Both the position numbers and the translations under genes were made by a program. Source: Cellulomonas telluris (GTDB lineage: Bacteria > Actinomycetota > Actinomycetes > Actinomycetales > Cellulomonadaceae). From it: a DNA stretch of 64,000 nt. Where the stretch lies: contig NZ_QXFN01000004.1 in the NCBI RefSeq assembly GCF_004886325.1, forward strand, positions 186,001 to 250,000, read 5' to 3'. Under the pieces are notes generated by a model. It had not been told where the DNA came from. It was given only the letters and a program-made list of their open reading frames with translations, and searched no databases. Of this stretch, positions 32,917 to 41,578 are shown piece by piece (positions within the stretch are counted from its first letter, which is position 1; every line of letters begins with the position of its first letter).

Positions 32917-33774
32917 TCAGCCCCCGGTGCCCTTGTCCCGGCGCCGCAGGTAGCGCTCGAACTCCTGCGCGATCGCCTCGCCGCTCGCCTCGGGCAGCTC
33001 GGCGGTGTCCTTCGCCTCCTCGAGCTGGCGCACGTACTCGCCGATCTCGCTGTCGTCGCCGGCCAGCTCGTCGACGCCGTGCTGCCAGGCCACCGCGTCG
33101 TCCGGCAGGTCGGCCAGCGGGACCGGCTCGCCGAGCAGCGACTCGATGCGGTGCAGGATCGCGAGCGTGGCCTTCGGGGACGGCGGTGCGGCCACGTAGT
33201 GGGGGACCGCCGCCCACAGCGACAGCGCCTGCAGGCCGCGCGAGGCGGCCTCGTGCTGCAGCACGCCGACGATGCCCGTCGGACCCTCGTACGTGTTCGG
33301 CTCCAGGCCGAGCAGCTCGCGGACCTCGGGGTCCTCGCTCGTCGCGTTTACCGGGATCGGCCGCGTGTGCGGCACGTCCGCGAGCAGCGCGCCCACCGTG
33401 ACGATGGTCCGCACGCCGAGGCCCTCGGCGATGTCGAGGAGCTCGCCGCAGTAGCGGCGCCAGCGCATCGACGGCTCGATGCCGTGCACGAGGACGACAC
33501 GGCGGCCCGTGCGGGGCGTCGACGCGACGGCGACGGCCGTGGTGGGCCAGGTGATCTCGCGCGTGCCGTCGGGGCCGGGCCCGACGACCGGCCTGTTCAC
33601 CTGGAAGTCGTGGTACTCCTCGGGGTCCAGCTCGTCGACCTGGTCGGCGTCCCAGACGTCGTGCAGGTGCTCCAGCGCGGCCGTGGCGGCGCCACCGGCG
33701 TCGTTCCAGCCCTCGAAGGCCGCCAGCAGCACGGTCTCGCGCGCCGGCAGGTCGGCTCCGGTCGGTTCGGTCAC
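32917..33774 (-). CDS. PAC2 family protein
   Basis: 285 residues of the PAC2 (proteasome assembly chaperone 2-like) fold widespread in actinobacteria. Visible family segments are LLAAFEGWNDAGGAATAALEHL, DFQVNRPVV, VLVHGIEPSMRWRRYCGELLDIAEGLGV, VGALLADVPHTRPIPVNATSED, YEGPTGIVGVLQHEAA and LWAAVPHYVAAPPSPKATLAIL. The C-terminal 40 residues are charged (EEAKDTAELPEASGEAIAQEFERYLRRRDKG). The bacterial function is unproven. The GTG start lies 6 nt after a minus-strand TAGGCT. The mshC and PAC2 stop codons lie in a shared imperfect inverted repeat (32901-32919). Confidence 0.92.
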   Translation of the reverse strand: MTEPTGADLPARETVLLAAFEGWNDAGGAATAALEHLHDVWDADQVDELDPEEYHDFQVNRPVVGPGPDGTREITWPTTAVAVASTPRTGRRVVLVHGIEPSMRWRRYCGELLDIAEGLGVRTIVTVGALLADVPHTRPIPVNATSEDPEVRELLGLEPNTYEGPTGIVGVLQHEAASRGLQALSLWAAVPHYVAAPPSPKATLAILHRIESLLGEPVPLADLPDDAVAWQHGVDELAGDDSEIGEYVRQLEEAKDTAELPEASGEAIAQEFERYLRRRDKGTGG

Positions 33775-33780
33775 CGGCCC

Positions 33781-33786
33781 AGCCTA
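33781..33786 (-). promoter_or_regulatory. -10-like box for the PAC2 gene
   Basis: TAGGCT on the minus strand ends 6 nt before the GTG at 33774. Confidence 0.45.
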
Positions 33787-33900
33787 GGGCGCGCTGCCCG
33801 ACGAGGTGCGGCGGGCGCCCGGGGCGGGGCCCGCGGGCACCGCTCGGCGGGGTCTCGCGGCAGCGCAGACCCCGGGGCCGGGTGGTCCCCGACCGACGGC

Positions 33901-33906
33901 TAGCCT
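33901..33906 (+). promoter_or_regulatory. -10-like box for the HAD phosphatase gene
   Basis: TAGCCT lies 65 nt upstream of the proposed CTG start, so this mRNA would carry a leader with a Shine-Dalgarno. It falls downstream of the first in-frame GTG (33882), arguing against that GTG as start. Confidence 0.35.
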
Positions 33907-33971
33907 GGGCGGGTCCCCGCGCCCGGCCGCACCCTCGCGGCCGCGTCGTCCGCGCCGTCCCGGAGGCCCCG

Positions 33972-34685
33972 CTGACCAGCACCGAGCACGCTCCCGCCGC
34001 CCCGTCGTCCCTGCCCGGCGCCGCGCCCGCGGCGGTCCTGTGGGACATGGACGGCACCCTGATCGACACCGAGCCGCACTGGATGGCCGCGGAGGTCGAG
34101 CTGGTCGAGGCGCACGGGGGCGTGTGGACGCACGCGGACGCCGTCGGGATGGTCGGCAGCTCCATGGCGGTGTGCGCGGCCGCGCTGCAGGCGCGCGGCG
34201 TGGCGCTCGAGGTCGAGGAGATCGCGCACGCCCTCAACAGCGCGGTCGGCGCGGCAGTCGCGGCCGGCATCCCCTGGCAGCCGGGTGCGCGCGAGCTCGT
34301 CGAGGCGCTGCGTGAGGCGGGGGTGCCGCAGGCGCTCGTGACGTCGTCGTTCAGCGTGCTCGCCGAGCCGTTCGCGGCGGCCGTGGGCGTGTTCGACGTC
34401 GTCGTCGCCGGGGACCGCGTGCGCCGCCCGAAGCCCGACCCCGAGCCCTACCTGACCGCGGCGCGCCTGCTCGGCGTCGACCCGGCACGGGCCGTCGCCG
34501 TCGAGGACTCGCCGTCGGGCATCGCGTCGGCCGTCGCCTCGGGCGCGCGGGTCGTCGCCGTGCAGGCGGTGGCCCCGATCTCGCCGCCGCCCGGCGTGAC
34601 GCGGACCGCCTCGCTGGACCGCGTCGACCTGGGCGTGCTGTCCCGCGTGGCCGCGGGGGAGACGCTGGACCTGCGCGCGCCCTGA
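33972..34685 (+). CDS. HAD superfamily IA phosphatase, probable CTG start
   Basis: 237 residues from the proposed start. HAD motifs I-IV are clear: VLWDMDGTLIDTEP (nucleophile Asp), ALVTSSFS, the Lys in DRVRRPKPDPEPYL, and VAVEDSPSGIASAVASGA. It resembles beta-phosphoglucomutase-like or sugar-phosphate phosphatases; substrate unknown. Start: no ATG or GTG lies between the TAGCCT box and motif I. A GGAGG at 33962-33966 is spaced 5 nt from an in-frame CTG at 33972, giving a normal-length protein. The alternative GTG at 33882 would add 30 Arg/Pro-rich residues. Confidence 0.85.
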   Translation: MTSTEHAPAAPSSLPGAAPAAVLWDMDGTLIDTEPHWMAAEVELVEAHGGVWTHADAVGMVGSSMAVCAAALQARGVALEVEEIAHALNSAVGAAVAAGIPWQPGARELVEALREAGVPQALVTSSFSVLAEPFAAAVGVFDVVVAGDRVRRPKPDPEPYLTAARLLGVDPARAVAVEDSPSGIASAVASGARVVAVQAVAPISPPPGVTRTASLDRVDLGVLSRVAAGETLDLRAP

Positions 34686-34727
34686 CGGGTCCTCGACGAC
34701 GCCCCGAGGCCGCGGCGCGTCAGGGCG
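34678..34727. terminator. Shared terminator between the HAD and RecB-like genes
   Basis: Outer 10-bp stem (34678-34687 with 34718-34727), enclosing a smaller CCTCG/CGAGG hairpin. The stop codons of both convergent genes (TGA at 34683, and the complement of TGA at 34720) lie inside the outer stem. Confidence 0.65.
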
Positions 34728-35655
34728 TGCCCTGCTCCAGCGGCACGACGCCGATCGAGCGCTCGACGGCACCGGCCGGCACCGGCGGCGGCGTGCCGCC
34801 GAACTCGGGGCACCGGTCGCGGAACGCGCACCAGTCGCACAGCCGCGAGCGCCGCGTGCGCCAGTCGCCCGTGCGCGCCGTCTCCTCGATACCGCTCCAG
34901 ATCGAGCGCACGCGCGACTCGAGCGTGTGCATCTCCGGCTCGGTCGGCTCGTGCGCGACCACCACGCCGTCGCCGAGGTAGGCGAGCTGCAGCCGCTTCG
35001 GCAGGACCCCGCGCGTGCGCCACACGACGTAGGCGTAGAAGCGCATCTGGAACAGCGCGCTGCTCTCGAAGCCCGGCCGGGGCGAGCGGCCCGTCTTGTA
35101 GTCGACGACGCGCACCCAGCCGTTCGGCGCGACGTCGACACGGTCGATCACCCCGCGCAGGCGCGGACCGTCGTCGAGCTCCACCTCGACGCGCAGCTCG
35201 CGGGCCCGCGGCTCCAGCCGGGTCGGGTCCTCGAGCGTGAAGTACGTCGTGAGCAGGCGCTCGGCCGAGGCCACGAGCTCGGCGCGCTCCTCGTCGGTCG
35301 ACGTCAGCGACGCGTACGCCTCGGACTCCGCGGTCAGCACCTCCCAGTGCACCGGGACCAGCGCGTGCGCGACCTCCGGCGTGCGCTCGGCCGCCGGCAG
35401 CTCGAACAGCGCCTCGAGCACGGCGTGCACCAGCGTGCCGCGCGCCGCGGCGAGCGAGGGCGGCTCCGGCAGCCGGTCGACGACGCGGAAGCGGAACAGC
35501 AGCGGGCACTGCAGGAAGTCGTTCGCCCGCGACGGCGAGAGCCCGGGGACCGACGGGCGGGCGTCCGGCTCGTGCGGGTCGGTGGCCGCCCGGACGTCGA
35601 CGGCGGCCGCCTCGGCGGGAGCGGGGGCGGGGGAGGTCTCGGTGTCGACGGCCAC
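34720..35655 (-). CDS. RecB-family PD-(D/E)XK nuclease with likely Fe-S cluster
   Basis: 311 residues. After a disordered acidic/Ala N-terminus, the Cas4/AddB-like nuclease fold begins with SPSRANDFLQCPLLFRFRVVDRL and ARGTLVHAVLEALFELP. The catalytic motif is GVIDRVDVAPNGWVRVVDYKTGRSPR (D...DYK). Three Cys in RLCDWCAFRDRCPEFGG, with the earlier Cys in LQCPLLF, form the four-Cys set of AddB/Cas4-type Fe-S nucleases. Its role in DNA repair is inferred from the family. No CRISPR array or helicase is adjacent. The GTG at 35655 lies 7 nt after a TACCCT box; a GTG 6 nt upstream overlaps the expected transcription start less well. Confidence 0.9.
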   Translation of the reverse strand: MAVDTETSPAPAPAEAAAVDVRAATDPHEPDARPSVPGLSPSRANDFLQCPLLFRFRVVDRLPEPPSLAAARGTLVHAVLEALFELPAAERTPEVAHALVPVHWEVLTAESEAYASLTSTDEERAELVASAERLLTTYFTLEDPTRLEPRARELRVEVELDDGPRLRGVIDRVDVAPNGWVRVVDYKTGRSPRPGFESSALFQMRFYAYVVWRTRGVLPKRLQLAYLGDGVVVAHEPTEPEMHTLESRVRSIWSGIEETARTGDWRTRRSRLCDWCAFRDRCPEFGGTPPPVPAGAVERSIGVVPLEQGTP

Positions 35656-35662
35656 GGGCACG

Positions 35663-35668
35663 AGGGTA
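35663..35668 (-). promoter_or_regulatory. -10-like box for the RecB-like nuclease gene
   Basis: TACCCT on the minus strand ends 7 nt before the GTG at 35655. Confidence 0.4.
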
Positions 35669-35727
35669 GGCGCCGGCACCGACAGCCCCGTCCGCCCGCT
35701 GCACGCGGGCGCCCGGGGCCCCGACCG

Positions 35728-35733
35728 TAGGCT
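35728..35733 (+). promoter_or_regulatory. -10-like box for the M50 protease gene
   Basis: TAGGCT ends 6 nt before the GTG at 35740. Confidence 0.45.
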
Positions 35734-35739
35734 GACGCC

Positions 35740-36933
35740 GTGAGCACCCCGCGTCCCGCGCGCCCGTCCGGCTGGGTCCTCGGGCACGTCGCCGGCGCAC
35801 CGGTCGTCCTCGCGCCCAGCTGGCTCGTCGCCGTCGCCGTCCTGACGTTCCTGTACGCCCCCGCGGTGCAGGGCCTGACGGGCCTGCCCCGCTCGGCCAC
35901 GTACGCCGTCGCGGCCGTGTCGGTGGTGCTGCTGTTCGCGTCGGTGCTCGTGCACGAGCTCGCGCACGGGCTCGTCGCCCGCGCCCGGGGGCAGCAGCCG
36001 CAGGCGTTCGTCCTCACGCTCATGGGCGGGCACACGACGTTCGGCGCCGCCGCCCCCACCGCGGCGACCGCCGCCCTCGTCGCCGTCGTCGGCCCCGTCT
36101 CGAACCTCGTGCTCGCCGGCGGCTTCCTGCTCGCGGCCCACGTCAGCACCGGCGGGCACCTGCTGCCGGCGCTCGCCGACGCGGACGGACGCGTGCTCGA
36201 GGTGCTCATGGGCGGCGACGGCACCGTGCTCACGGCGCTCCTGCTGGCGGGCGCCACCACGAACGCCTTCGTGGGCGCGTTCAACCTCGTGCCGGGCCTG
36301 CCTCTGGACGGCGGTCGCGTCCTCGAGGCGGCCGTCTGGGCCGGGACCGGCGACCGGCACCGGGGTGCCGTCGTCGCGGGGTGGGTCGGTCGCGTCGTCG
36401 CGGTCGGGGTGCCGGCCGTCGCCCTGGCCCGGCCGTTCCTGGAGGGCCGCGAGCCCAGCCTCTGGTCGGTCGGCTGGTCGGCGCTGCTCGGGGCGTTCCT
36501 GTGGGCCGGCGCGTCGGCCGCGATCCGCGGCGCCCGCACCGGCCGCGTCGTGGAGGCGCTGAGCGTGCGCCTGGTCGGACGTCCCGCCGTCGCCGTGGGC
36601 GCGCAGTCCTCGCTCGCGGACGCGCGCGCCGCCGCGCGCCGCGCCGGGGCGCAGGAGGTGGTCGTGGTCGGACCGGACCGGCGCCCGGCGGCGTACGTCG
36701 ACCACGAGGCCGACGTCCGCGTCCCGGACGCGCTCGCCGACGCCACGACCGTGGGGGCCGTGTGCTCGCCGCTGCCCGTCGGTGCCGTCGTGGACGGCAG
36801 CCTCGTCGGCGAGCCGTTCCTGCAGGCGCTCGGCGCGGCCACCGAGCACGCGCCCGTGGTCGCCGCCGTCGTGGACGGCGAGGTCGTCGCGCTCGTGCGC
36901 ACGGCCGACGTGCTGGCCGCGCTGCGCTCCTGA
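35740..36933 (+). CDS. Site-2 protease family (M50) membrane metalloprotease
   Basis: 397 residues. The zinc motif HELAH lies in LFASVLVHELAHGLVARARG within a membrane helix. The second metal motif is FNLVPGLPLDGGRVLEA. Other helices are LVAVAVLTFLYAPAV, LVAVVGPVSNLVLAGGFLLA and SVGWSALLGAFLWAG. The C-terminal third (from about residue 285) looks like one or two CBS-type modules (SVRLVGRPAVAVGAQSSLADARAAARRAGAQEVVVV; VAAVVDGEVVALVRTADVLAAL). It is predicted to perform intramembrane cleavage of an unknown regulator. Promoter shared with no neighbour; trmI follows with its own box. Confidence 0.9.
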   Translation: MSTPRPARPSGWVLGHVAGAPVVLAPSWLVAVAVLTFLYAPAVQGLTGLPRSATYAVAAVSVVLLFASVLVHELAHGLVARARGQQPQAFVLTLMGGHTTFGAAAPTAATAALVAVVGPVSNLVLAGGFLLAAHVSTGGHLLPALADADGRVLEVLMGGDGTVLTALLLAGATTNAFVGAFNLVPGLPLDGGRVLEAAVWAGTGDRHRGAVVAGWVGRVVAVGVPAVALARPFLEGREPSLWSVGWSALLGAFLWAGASAAIRGARTGRVVEALSVRLVGRPAVAVGAQSSLADARAAARRAGAQEVVVVGPDRRPAAYVDHEADVRVPDALADATTVGAVCSPLPVGAVVDGSLVGEPFLQALGAATEHAPVVAAVVDGEVVALVRTADVLAALRS

Positions 36934-37004
36934 CGGAGCCACCGGCCGGCCGTCGCGTGGCGGACGCCGCCGCGCACCGGTGCGGTCGCGTGCGCCGGGC
37001 CACC

Positions 37005-37010
37005 TAGACT
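37005..37010 (+). promoter_or_regulatory. -10-like box for trmI
   Basis: TAGACT ends 8 nt before the GTG at 37019. Confidence 0.45.
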
Positions 37011-37018
37011 CGCCCCCC

Positions 37019-38113
37019 GTGACCCACGACGACGCGCCCGTGCCCGCACCCACCGGGGCCGACCAGCGCCGCGGACCGTTCCGCGTCGGCGAGCGCGTCC
37101 AGCTCACCGACCCGCGGGGGCGGCTGCACACCATCACGCTCCAGCCCGACGGCACGTTCCACACCCACAAGGGCTACTTCCGCCACGACGAGCTCATCGG
37201 CGCCCCCGAGGGCGTCGTCGTGCGCAACACGTCGGGCGTCGAGTACCTGGCGCTGCGCCCGCTGCTGTCGGACTACGTGCTGTCGATGCCGCGCGGCGCG
37301 GCCGTCGTCTACCCGAAGGACGCGGGGCAGGTCGTCACGATGGGCGACGTGTACCCGGGCGCCACCGTCGTCGAGGCGGGGGTCGGCTCCGGCGGTCTCA
37401 CGCTGTCGCTGCTGCGCGCCGTCGGCGACGGCGGGCGCGTGCTGTCGATCGAGCGGCGCGAGGACTTCGCGGCGATCGCACGGGGCAACGTCGAGGCGTT
37501 CTTCGGCGGCCCGCACCCGGCGTGGACGCTCACGGTCGGCGACCTCGCGGACATGCTGCCCGGGCTCGCGGCACCGGGCACCGTCGACCGCGTCGTGCTC
37601 GACATGCTCGCGCCGTGGGAGAACCTCGACGCCGTCGCCGTCGCCCTCGCGCCCGGTGGCGTGCTCGTCTGCTACGTCGCGACGACGACCCAGCTGTCCC
37701 GGCTCGCCGAGGACGTGCGCGCCGACGGGCGCTACACCGAGCCCGAGGCGTGGGAGTCGATGGTCCGCGGCTGGCACCTCGAGGGCCTGGCGGTGCGTCC
37801 GCAGCACCGGATGATCGGGCACACCGGGTTCCTGCTCACCACGCGCCGCCTCGCGGACGGCGTCGAGCCGCCGCAGCGCAAGCGCCGCCCGGCGAAGGGC
37901 TCCTACCCGGTCGCCGACGACGGTGCCCCCGCGGCCGACACCGAGCTCTGGTCGCCCGAGGCGCTCGGCGAGCGCGAGGTGTCCGACAAGAAGGTCCGCC
38001 GGGTGCGCCGCGACCTGCACGTCGCGCCCGAGGACCTGGCCGCCGACGCGAGCGCGGCGGAGGCGTCCGGCGCCGCCACGGACGTCGTCCCGGACGACCC
38101 GACGGACACCTGA
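37019..38113 (+). CDS. trmI: tRNA (adenine-N1)-methyltransferase, TrmI type
   Basis: 364 residues; the methyltransferase core ends near residue 285 and a charged, low-complexity extension of about 75 residues follows. Core motifs are FRVGERVQLTDPRGRLHTITLQ (N-terminal beta domain), YFRHDELIGAPEG, DYVLSMPRGAAVVYPKDAGQVV, the SAM-binding VVEAGVGSGGLTLSLLRAVG, and LDMLAPWENLD. The enzyme makes m1A58 in tRNA T-loops. In actinobacteria trmI commonly sits directly upstream of the proteasome ATPase gene, as here. Confidence 0.93.
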   Translation: MTHDDAPVPAPTGADQRRGPFRVGERVQLTDPRGRLHTITLQPDGTFHTHKGYFRHDELIGAPEGVVVRNTSGVEYLALRPLLSDYVLSMPRGAAVVYPKDAGQVVTMGDVYPGATVVEAGVGSGGLTLSLLRAVGDGGRVLSIERREDFAAIARGNVEAFFGGPHPAWTLTVGDLADMLPGLAAPGTVDRVVLDMLAPWENLDAVAVALAPGGVLVCYVATTTQLSRLAEDVRADGRYTEPEAWESMVRGWHLEGLAVRPQHRMIGHTGFLLTTRRLADGVEPPQRKRRPAKGSYPVADDGAPAADTELWSPEALGEREVSDKKVRRVRRDLHVAPEDLAADASAAEASGAATDVVPDDPTDT

Positions 38114-38200
38114 CACCACGCCCGCGGTCGCCGCCGTCCCACCCTCCGGGACGGCGTGCGCGCACCCCGCCCGGGCGGCGCCACGGTTGACAGCGGCGGT

Positions 38201-38206
38201 TAGGGT
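38201..38206 (+). promoter_or_regulatory. -10-like box for the proteasome ATPase gene
   Basis: TAGGGT with a roughly 75-nt leader to the ATG at 38284. A TTGACA at 38187-38192 lies only 8 nt upstream, too close to act as its standard -35. Confidence 0.4.
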
Positions 38207-38283
38207 CGTCGGACCAGCAGGCACAGCGGCGTGCACGCGGACCGGAAGGACGCAGCGCGACGCGGAACGGAGGGCCGACCACC

Positions 38284-39918
38284 ATGACCGAACCGGCTGC
38301 CCCTGGACACGACCTGCACCGCGAGCTGGCGGTGCTGGCCGCGAAGAACGAACGCCTGAGCGAGGCGCTCGTCGCCGCGCGCGAGCAGATCCTCGAGCTC
38401 AAGCGCCAGGTCGACGACCTCGCCAAGCCGCCCGGCACCTACGCGACGTTCCTGTCGGCGCGCGAGGACGGGACCGTCGACGTGATCTCGGCGGGCCGCA
38501 AGATGCACGTGGGCGCGAGCCCGACGCTCGACGTCCAGCGGCTGCGCCCGGGCCAGGAGGTCATGCTCAACGAGGCGCTCACGGTCGTCGAGGCCGGCGG
38601 GTACGAGCAGGTCGGCGAGCTCGTCACGATCAAGGAGATGCTCGGCGAGGACCGTGCCCTCGTGGTGGGCCGCGGCGACGAGGAGCGCGTCGTCCGGTTC
38701 GCCGGGCAGGTCCGCGACGCGCACGCCCGCGTCGGGGACGCCCTGACGATCGACTCGCGCAGCGGCTTCGTCTTCGAGGTCATCCCGCGCGCCGAGGTCG
38801 AGGACCTCGTGCTCGAGGAGGTCCCCGACATCGACTACGGGGACATCGGCGGCCTGGGGCCGCAGATCGAGGCGATCCGCGACGCGGTCGAGCTGCCGTT
38901 CCTGCACCCCGACCTGTTCCGGGAGCACGGGCTGAAGCCGCCCAAGGGCGTGCTGCTGTACGGCCCGCCCGGGTGCGGGAAGACGCTCATCGCGAAGGCC
39001 GTCGCGCACTCGCTGGCGGCCACCGCGGCGGCCGCGCGCGGCGAGGACGTCGCCGACGCCCGGAGCTTCTTCCTCAACGTCAAGGGCCCCGAGCTGCTCA
39101 ACAAGTACGTGGGGGAGACCGAGCGGCACATCCGCCTCATCTTCGCCCGCGCTCGCGAGAAGGCGTCGCAGGGGCACCCGGTCGTGGTGTTCTTCGACGA
39201 GATGGAGTCGCTGTTCCGCACCCGCGGCACCGGCGTCTCCAGCGACGTCGAGACGACGATCGTGCCGCAGCTGCTGTCGGAGATCGACGGTGTCGAGCGG
39301 CTCGACAACGTCATCGTCATCGGCGCCTCGAACCGCGAGGACATGATCGACCCGGCGATCCTGCGCCCCGGTCGCCTCGACGTGAAGATCAAGATCGAGC
39401 GCCCGGACGCCGAGGGCGCGCGGGAGATCTTCGCGAAGTACCTCACCGCGGACCTGCCGATCCACCCCGACGACCTGGCCGAGCACGGCGGGTCCGCCTC
39501 GGCGGCGGTCGAGGCGATGATCGCGCGGGTCGTCGAGCGGATGTACTCCGAGAGCGACGAGAACCGCTTCCTGGAGGTCACGTACGCGAGCGGGGACAAG
39601 GAGGTCCTGTACTTCAAGGACTTCAACTCCGGCGCGATGATCCAGAACGTCGTGGACCGCGCGAAGAAGACCGCCATCAAGGACCTCCTCGCGACCGGGC
39701 AGCGCGGCATCCGGGTCGACCACCTGCTCAGCGCGTGCGTCGACGAGTTCAAGGAGAACGAGGACCTCCCGAACACGACGAACCCCGACGACTGGGCGCG
39801 CATCTCCGGCAAGAAGGGGGAGCGCATCGTGTTCATCCGCACGATCGTCCAGGGCAAGAAGGGCGTCGACACGTCCCGCACGATCGAGAACGTCACCAGC
39901 ACCGGCCAGTACCTCTGA
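38284..39918 (+). CDS. mpa: Proteasome-associated AAA ATPase ARC/Mpa
   Basis: 544 residues. An N-terminal coiled coil (about 15-50, [32 protein letters not shown]) captures Pup. Tandem OB domains follow ([15 protein letters not shown] and [17 protein letters not shown] regions). The AAA domain has Walker A GPPGCGKT near residue 227 and Walker [12 protein letters not shown] near 300. The protein ends QYL, with the penultimate Tyr that docks into the 20S proteasome and opens its gate. It unfolds pupylated proteins into PrcA/PrcB. A GGAGGGCC ribosome-binding site lies upstream, and dop follows. Confidence 0.97.
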   Translation: MTEPAAPGHDLHRELAVLAAKNERLSEALVAAREQILELKRQVDDLAKPPGTYATFLSAREDGTVDVISAGRKMHVGASPTLDVQRLRPGQEVMLNEALTVVEAGGYEQVGELVTIKEMLGEDRALVVGRGDEERVVRFAGQVRDAHARVGDALTIDSRSGFVFEVIPRAEVEDLVLEEVPDIDYGDIGGLGPQIEAIRDAVELPFLHPDLFREHGLKPPKGVLLYGPPGCGKTLIAKAVAHSLAATAAAARGEDVADARSFFLNVKGPELLNKYVGETERHIRLIFARAREKASQGHPVVVFFDEMESLFRTRGTGVSSDVETTIVPQLLSEIDGVERLDNVIVIGASNREDMIDPAILRPGRLDVKIKIERPDAEGAREIFAKYLTADLPIHPDDLAEHGGSASAAVEAMIARVVERMYSESDENRFLEVTYASGDKEVLYFKDFNSGAMIQNVVDRAKKTAIKDLLATGQRGIRVDHLLSACVDEFKENEDLPNTTNPDDWARISGKKGERIVFIRTIVQGKKGVDTSRTIENVTSTGQYL

Positions 39919-39958
39919 CGGTCCGTGGGCGGACCGGCCCCCCGTCGGCCGGTCCGCC

Positions 39959-39964
39959 TAGGGT
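39959..39964 (+). promoter_or_regulatory. -10-like box for dop
   Basis: TAGGGT, in context CTAGGGTGG, ends 6 nt before the GTG at 39971. Confidence 0.45.
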
Positions 39965-39970
39965 GGTCGC

Positions 39971-41578
39971 GTGACCGTGCGGCGCGTGATGGGCATCGAG
40001 ACCGAGTACGGCGTCCTGCAGCCGGGACGGCCGATGGCCAACCCGATGCTGCTGTCCAGCCACGTCGTCGCCGTGCACGCCGCGGCGCGCGAGGCCGGAC
40101 GCGCACGGGCCCGGTGGGACTACGACGACGAGGACCCGCTGCACGACGCGCGCGGGTTCCACCTGCAGCGCGCCGCGGCGCACCCGTCGCTGCTCACGGA
40201 CGTGCCCGACGTGCCGGCGCCCTCGGGCGACGGCCCGCAGGAGATGCCCCGCACGACCGTGGAGGAGTACGAGGACCCCGGCGCCGCGAACGTGATCCTC
40301 ACCAACGGTGCACGCCTGTACGTGGACCACGCGCACCCGGAGTACTCGACGCCCGAGGTGACGAACCCGCTCGACGCGGTGCGGTGGGACCGGGCGGGGG
40401 AGCTCGTCATGCTGCACTCGGTGCGGGCGCTGGCGTCCAGCCCGGCCCTGCCGGACGTCGCCCTCTACAAGAACAACGTCGACGGCAAGGGCGCGACCTA
40501 CGGCACCCACGAGAACTACCTGGTCGACCGCGCCGTGCCGTTCGCCGACCTGGCGGCACGGATCACGCCGTTCCTCGTGACGCGGCAGGTGTACACCGGC
40601 GCCGGACGGGTCGGCATCGGTCAGCGCGGGGAGACCCCGGGATTCCAGCTCTCCCAGCGCGCCGACTACATGGAGGCCGAGGTGGGCCTCGAGACCACCC
40701 TGCGCCGGCCGATCGTCAACACGCGCGACGAGCCGCACGCCGACCCGGCCCGCTGGCGGCGCCTGCACGTCATCATCGGCGACGCGACCATGCTCGAGGT
40801 GGCGACGTACGTGCGCCTCGGCACGACGTCGCTCGTGCTGTGGCTGGTGGAGCAGGCGGAGGCCGGCGCGGTCCCGAACGACGTCGTGCGGGCGGTCGAC
40901 GCGCTCGCGCTGCGCGACCCGGTCTCCGCCGTGCACGCGGTGAGCCACGACCTCACGCTCTCCGAGCGCCTCGAGCTGGCGGACGGCCGACGGCTCACCG
41001 CGCTCGAGGTGCAGGCCGAGTACCTCGCCGCTGTGCAGGCCGCTCTCGACGCGACCGGGGGCGTCGGCGACGACCAGACCGCGGACGTGCTGCGGCGCTG
41101 GGCGTCGCTGCTGGAGCGGCTGGGCACGGACCCGGCGTCCTGCGCCCGCGAGGTGGAGTGGCTGGCCAAGCTGCGCCTGCTCGAGGGCATGCGCCGGCGC
41201 GACCACCTCGACTGGGACCACCCGCGGCTGTCCGCCGTGGACCTGCAGTGGTCGGACGTGCGCCCCGAGCGCGGGCTGTACCAGCGGCTGGTGAGCGCGG
41301 GCGCCGTCGAGCTGCTCGTGACGCCGCAGGAGGCGGCGGACGCGGTCGTGCACCCGCCGCACGACACCCGCGCCTACTTCCGCGGCGAGGCGGTCGCGCG
41401 GTACGCGGGGGAGATCTCCGCGGCCAGCTGGGACTCGGTCGTGTTCGACGTGGCCGGTGCGGACACCCTCCAGCGGGTCCCCATGCGCGACCCGCTGCGC
41501 GGCACCCGCGCGCACGTCGGCGAGCTGCTCGACCGCAGCCCCGACGCCGCGAGCCTGCTGGCCTCGCTGGGGGCGTGA
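39971..41578 (+). CDS. dop: Dop, Pup deamidase/depupylase
   Basis: 535 residues of the carboxylate-amine ligase-like fold. The N-terminal GIETEYGVLQPG contains the catalytic and metal-binding Glu. The Dop-specific flexible loop is seen around residues 70-100 (PSLLTDVPDVPAPSGDGPQEMPRTTVEEYEDPG), absent from PafA. Further shared elements are YKNNVDGKGATYGTHENYLV, TRQVYTGAGRVG and NTRDEPHAD. Dop converts the Pup C-terminal Gln to Glu and removes Pup from substrates. In other actinobacteria pup usually follows directly; here the next gene is antisense. Confidence 0.96.
   Translation: MTVRRVMGIETEYGVLQPGRPMANPMLLSSHVVAVHAAAREAGRARARWDYDDEDPLHDARGFHLQRAAAHPSLLTDVPDVPAPSGDGPQEMPRTTVEEYEDPGAANVILTNGARLYVDHAHPEYSTPEVTNPLDAVRWDRAGELVMLHSVRALASSPALPDVALYKNNVDGKGATYGTHENYLVDRAVPFADLAARITPFLVTRQVYTGAGRVGIGQRGETPGFQLSQRADYMEAEVGLETTLRRPIVNTRDEPHADPARWRRLHVIIGDATMLEVATYVRLGTTSLVLWLVEQAEAGAVPNDVVRAVDALALRDPVSAVHAVSHDLTLSERLELADGRRLTALEVQAEYLAAVQAALDATGGVGDDQTADVLRRWASLLERLGTDPASCAREVEWLAKLRLLEGMRRRDHLDWDHPRLSAVDLQWSDVRPERGLYQRLVSAGAVELLVTPQEAADAVVHPPHDTRAYFRGEAVARYAGEISAASWDSVVFDVAGADTLQRVPMRDPLRGTRAHVGELLDRSPDAASLLASLGA

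Noticed and set aside
34720-35655. Cas4 of a CRISPR system
   Set aside because: The nuclease shares the Cas4/AddB-type fold and Cys set, but there is no array or other cas gene. A stand-alone RecB-family nuclease is the simpler reading.
38187-38206. TTGACA plus TAGGGT as a standard housekeeping promoter for mpa
   Set aside because: The two elements are only 8 nt apart, far short of the usual 16-18; TTGACA is probably coincidental.
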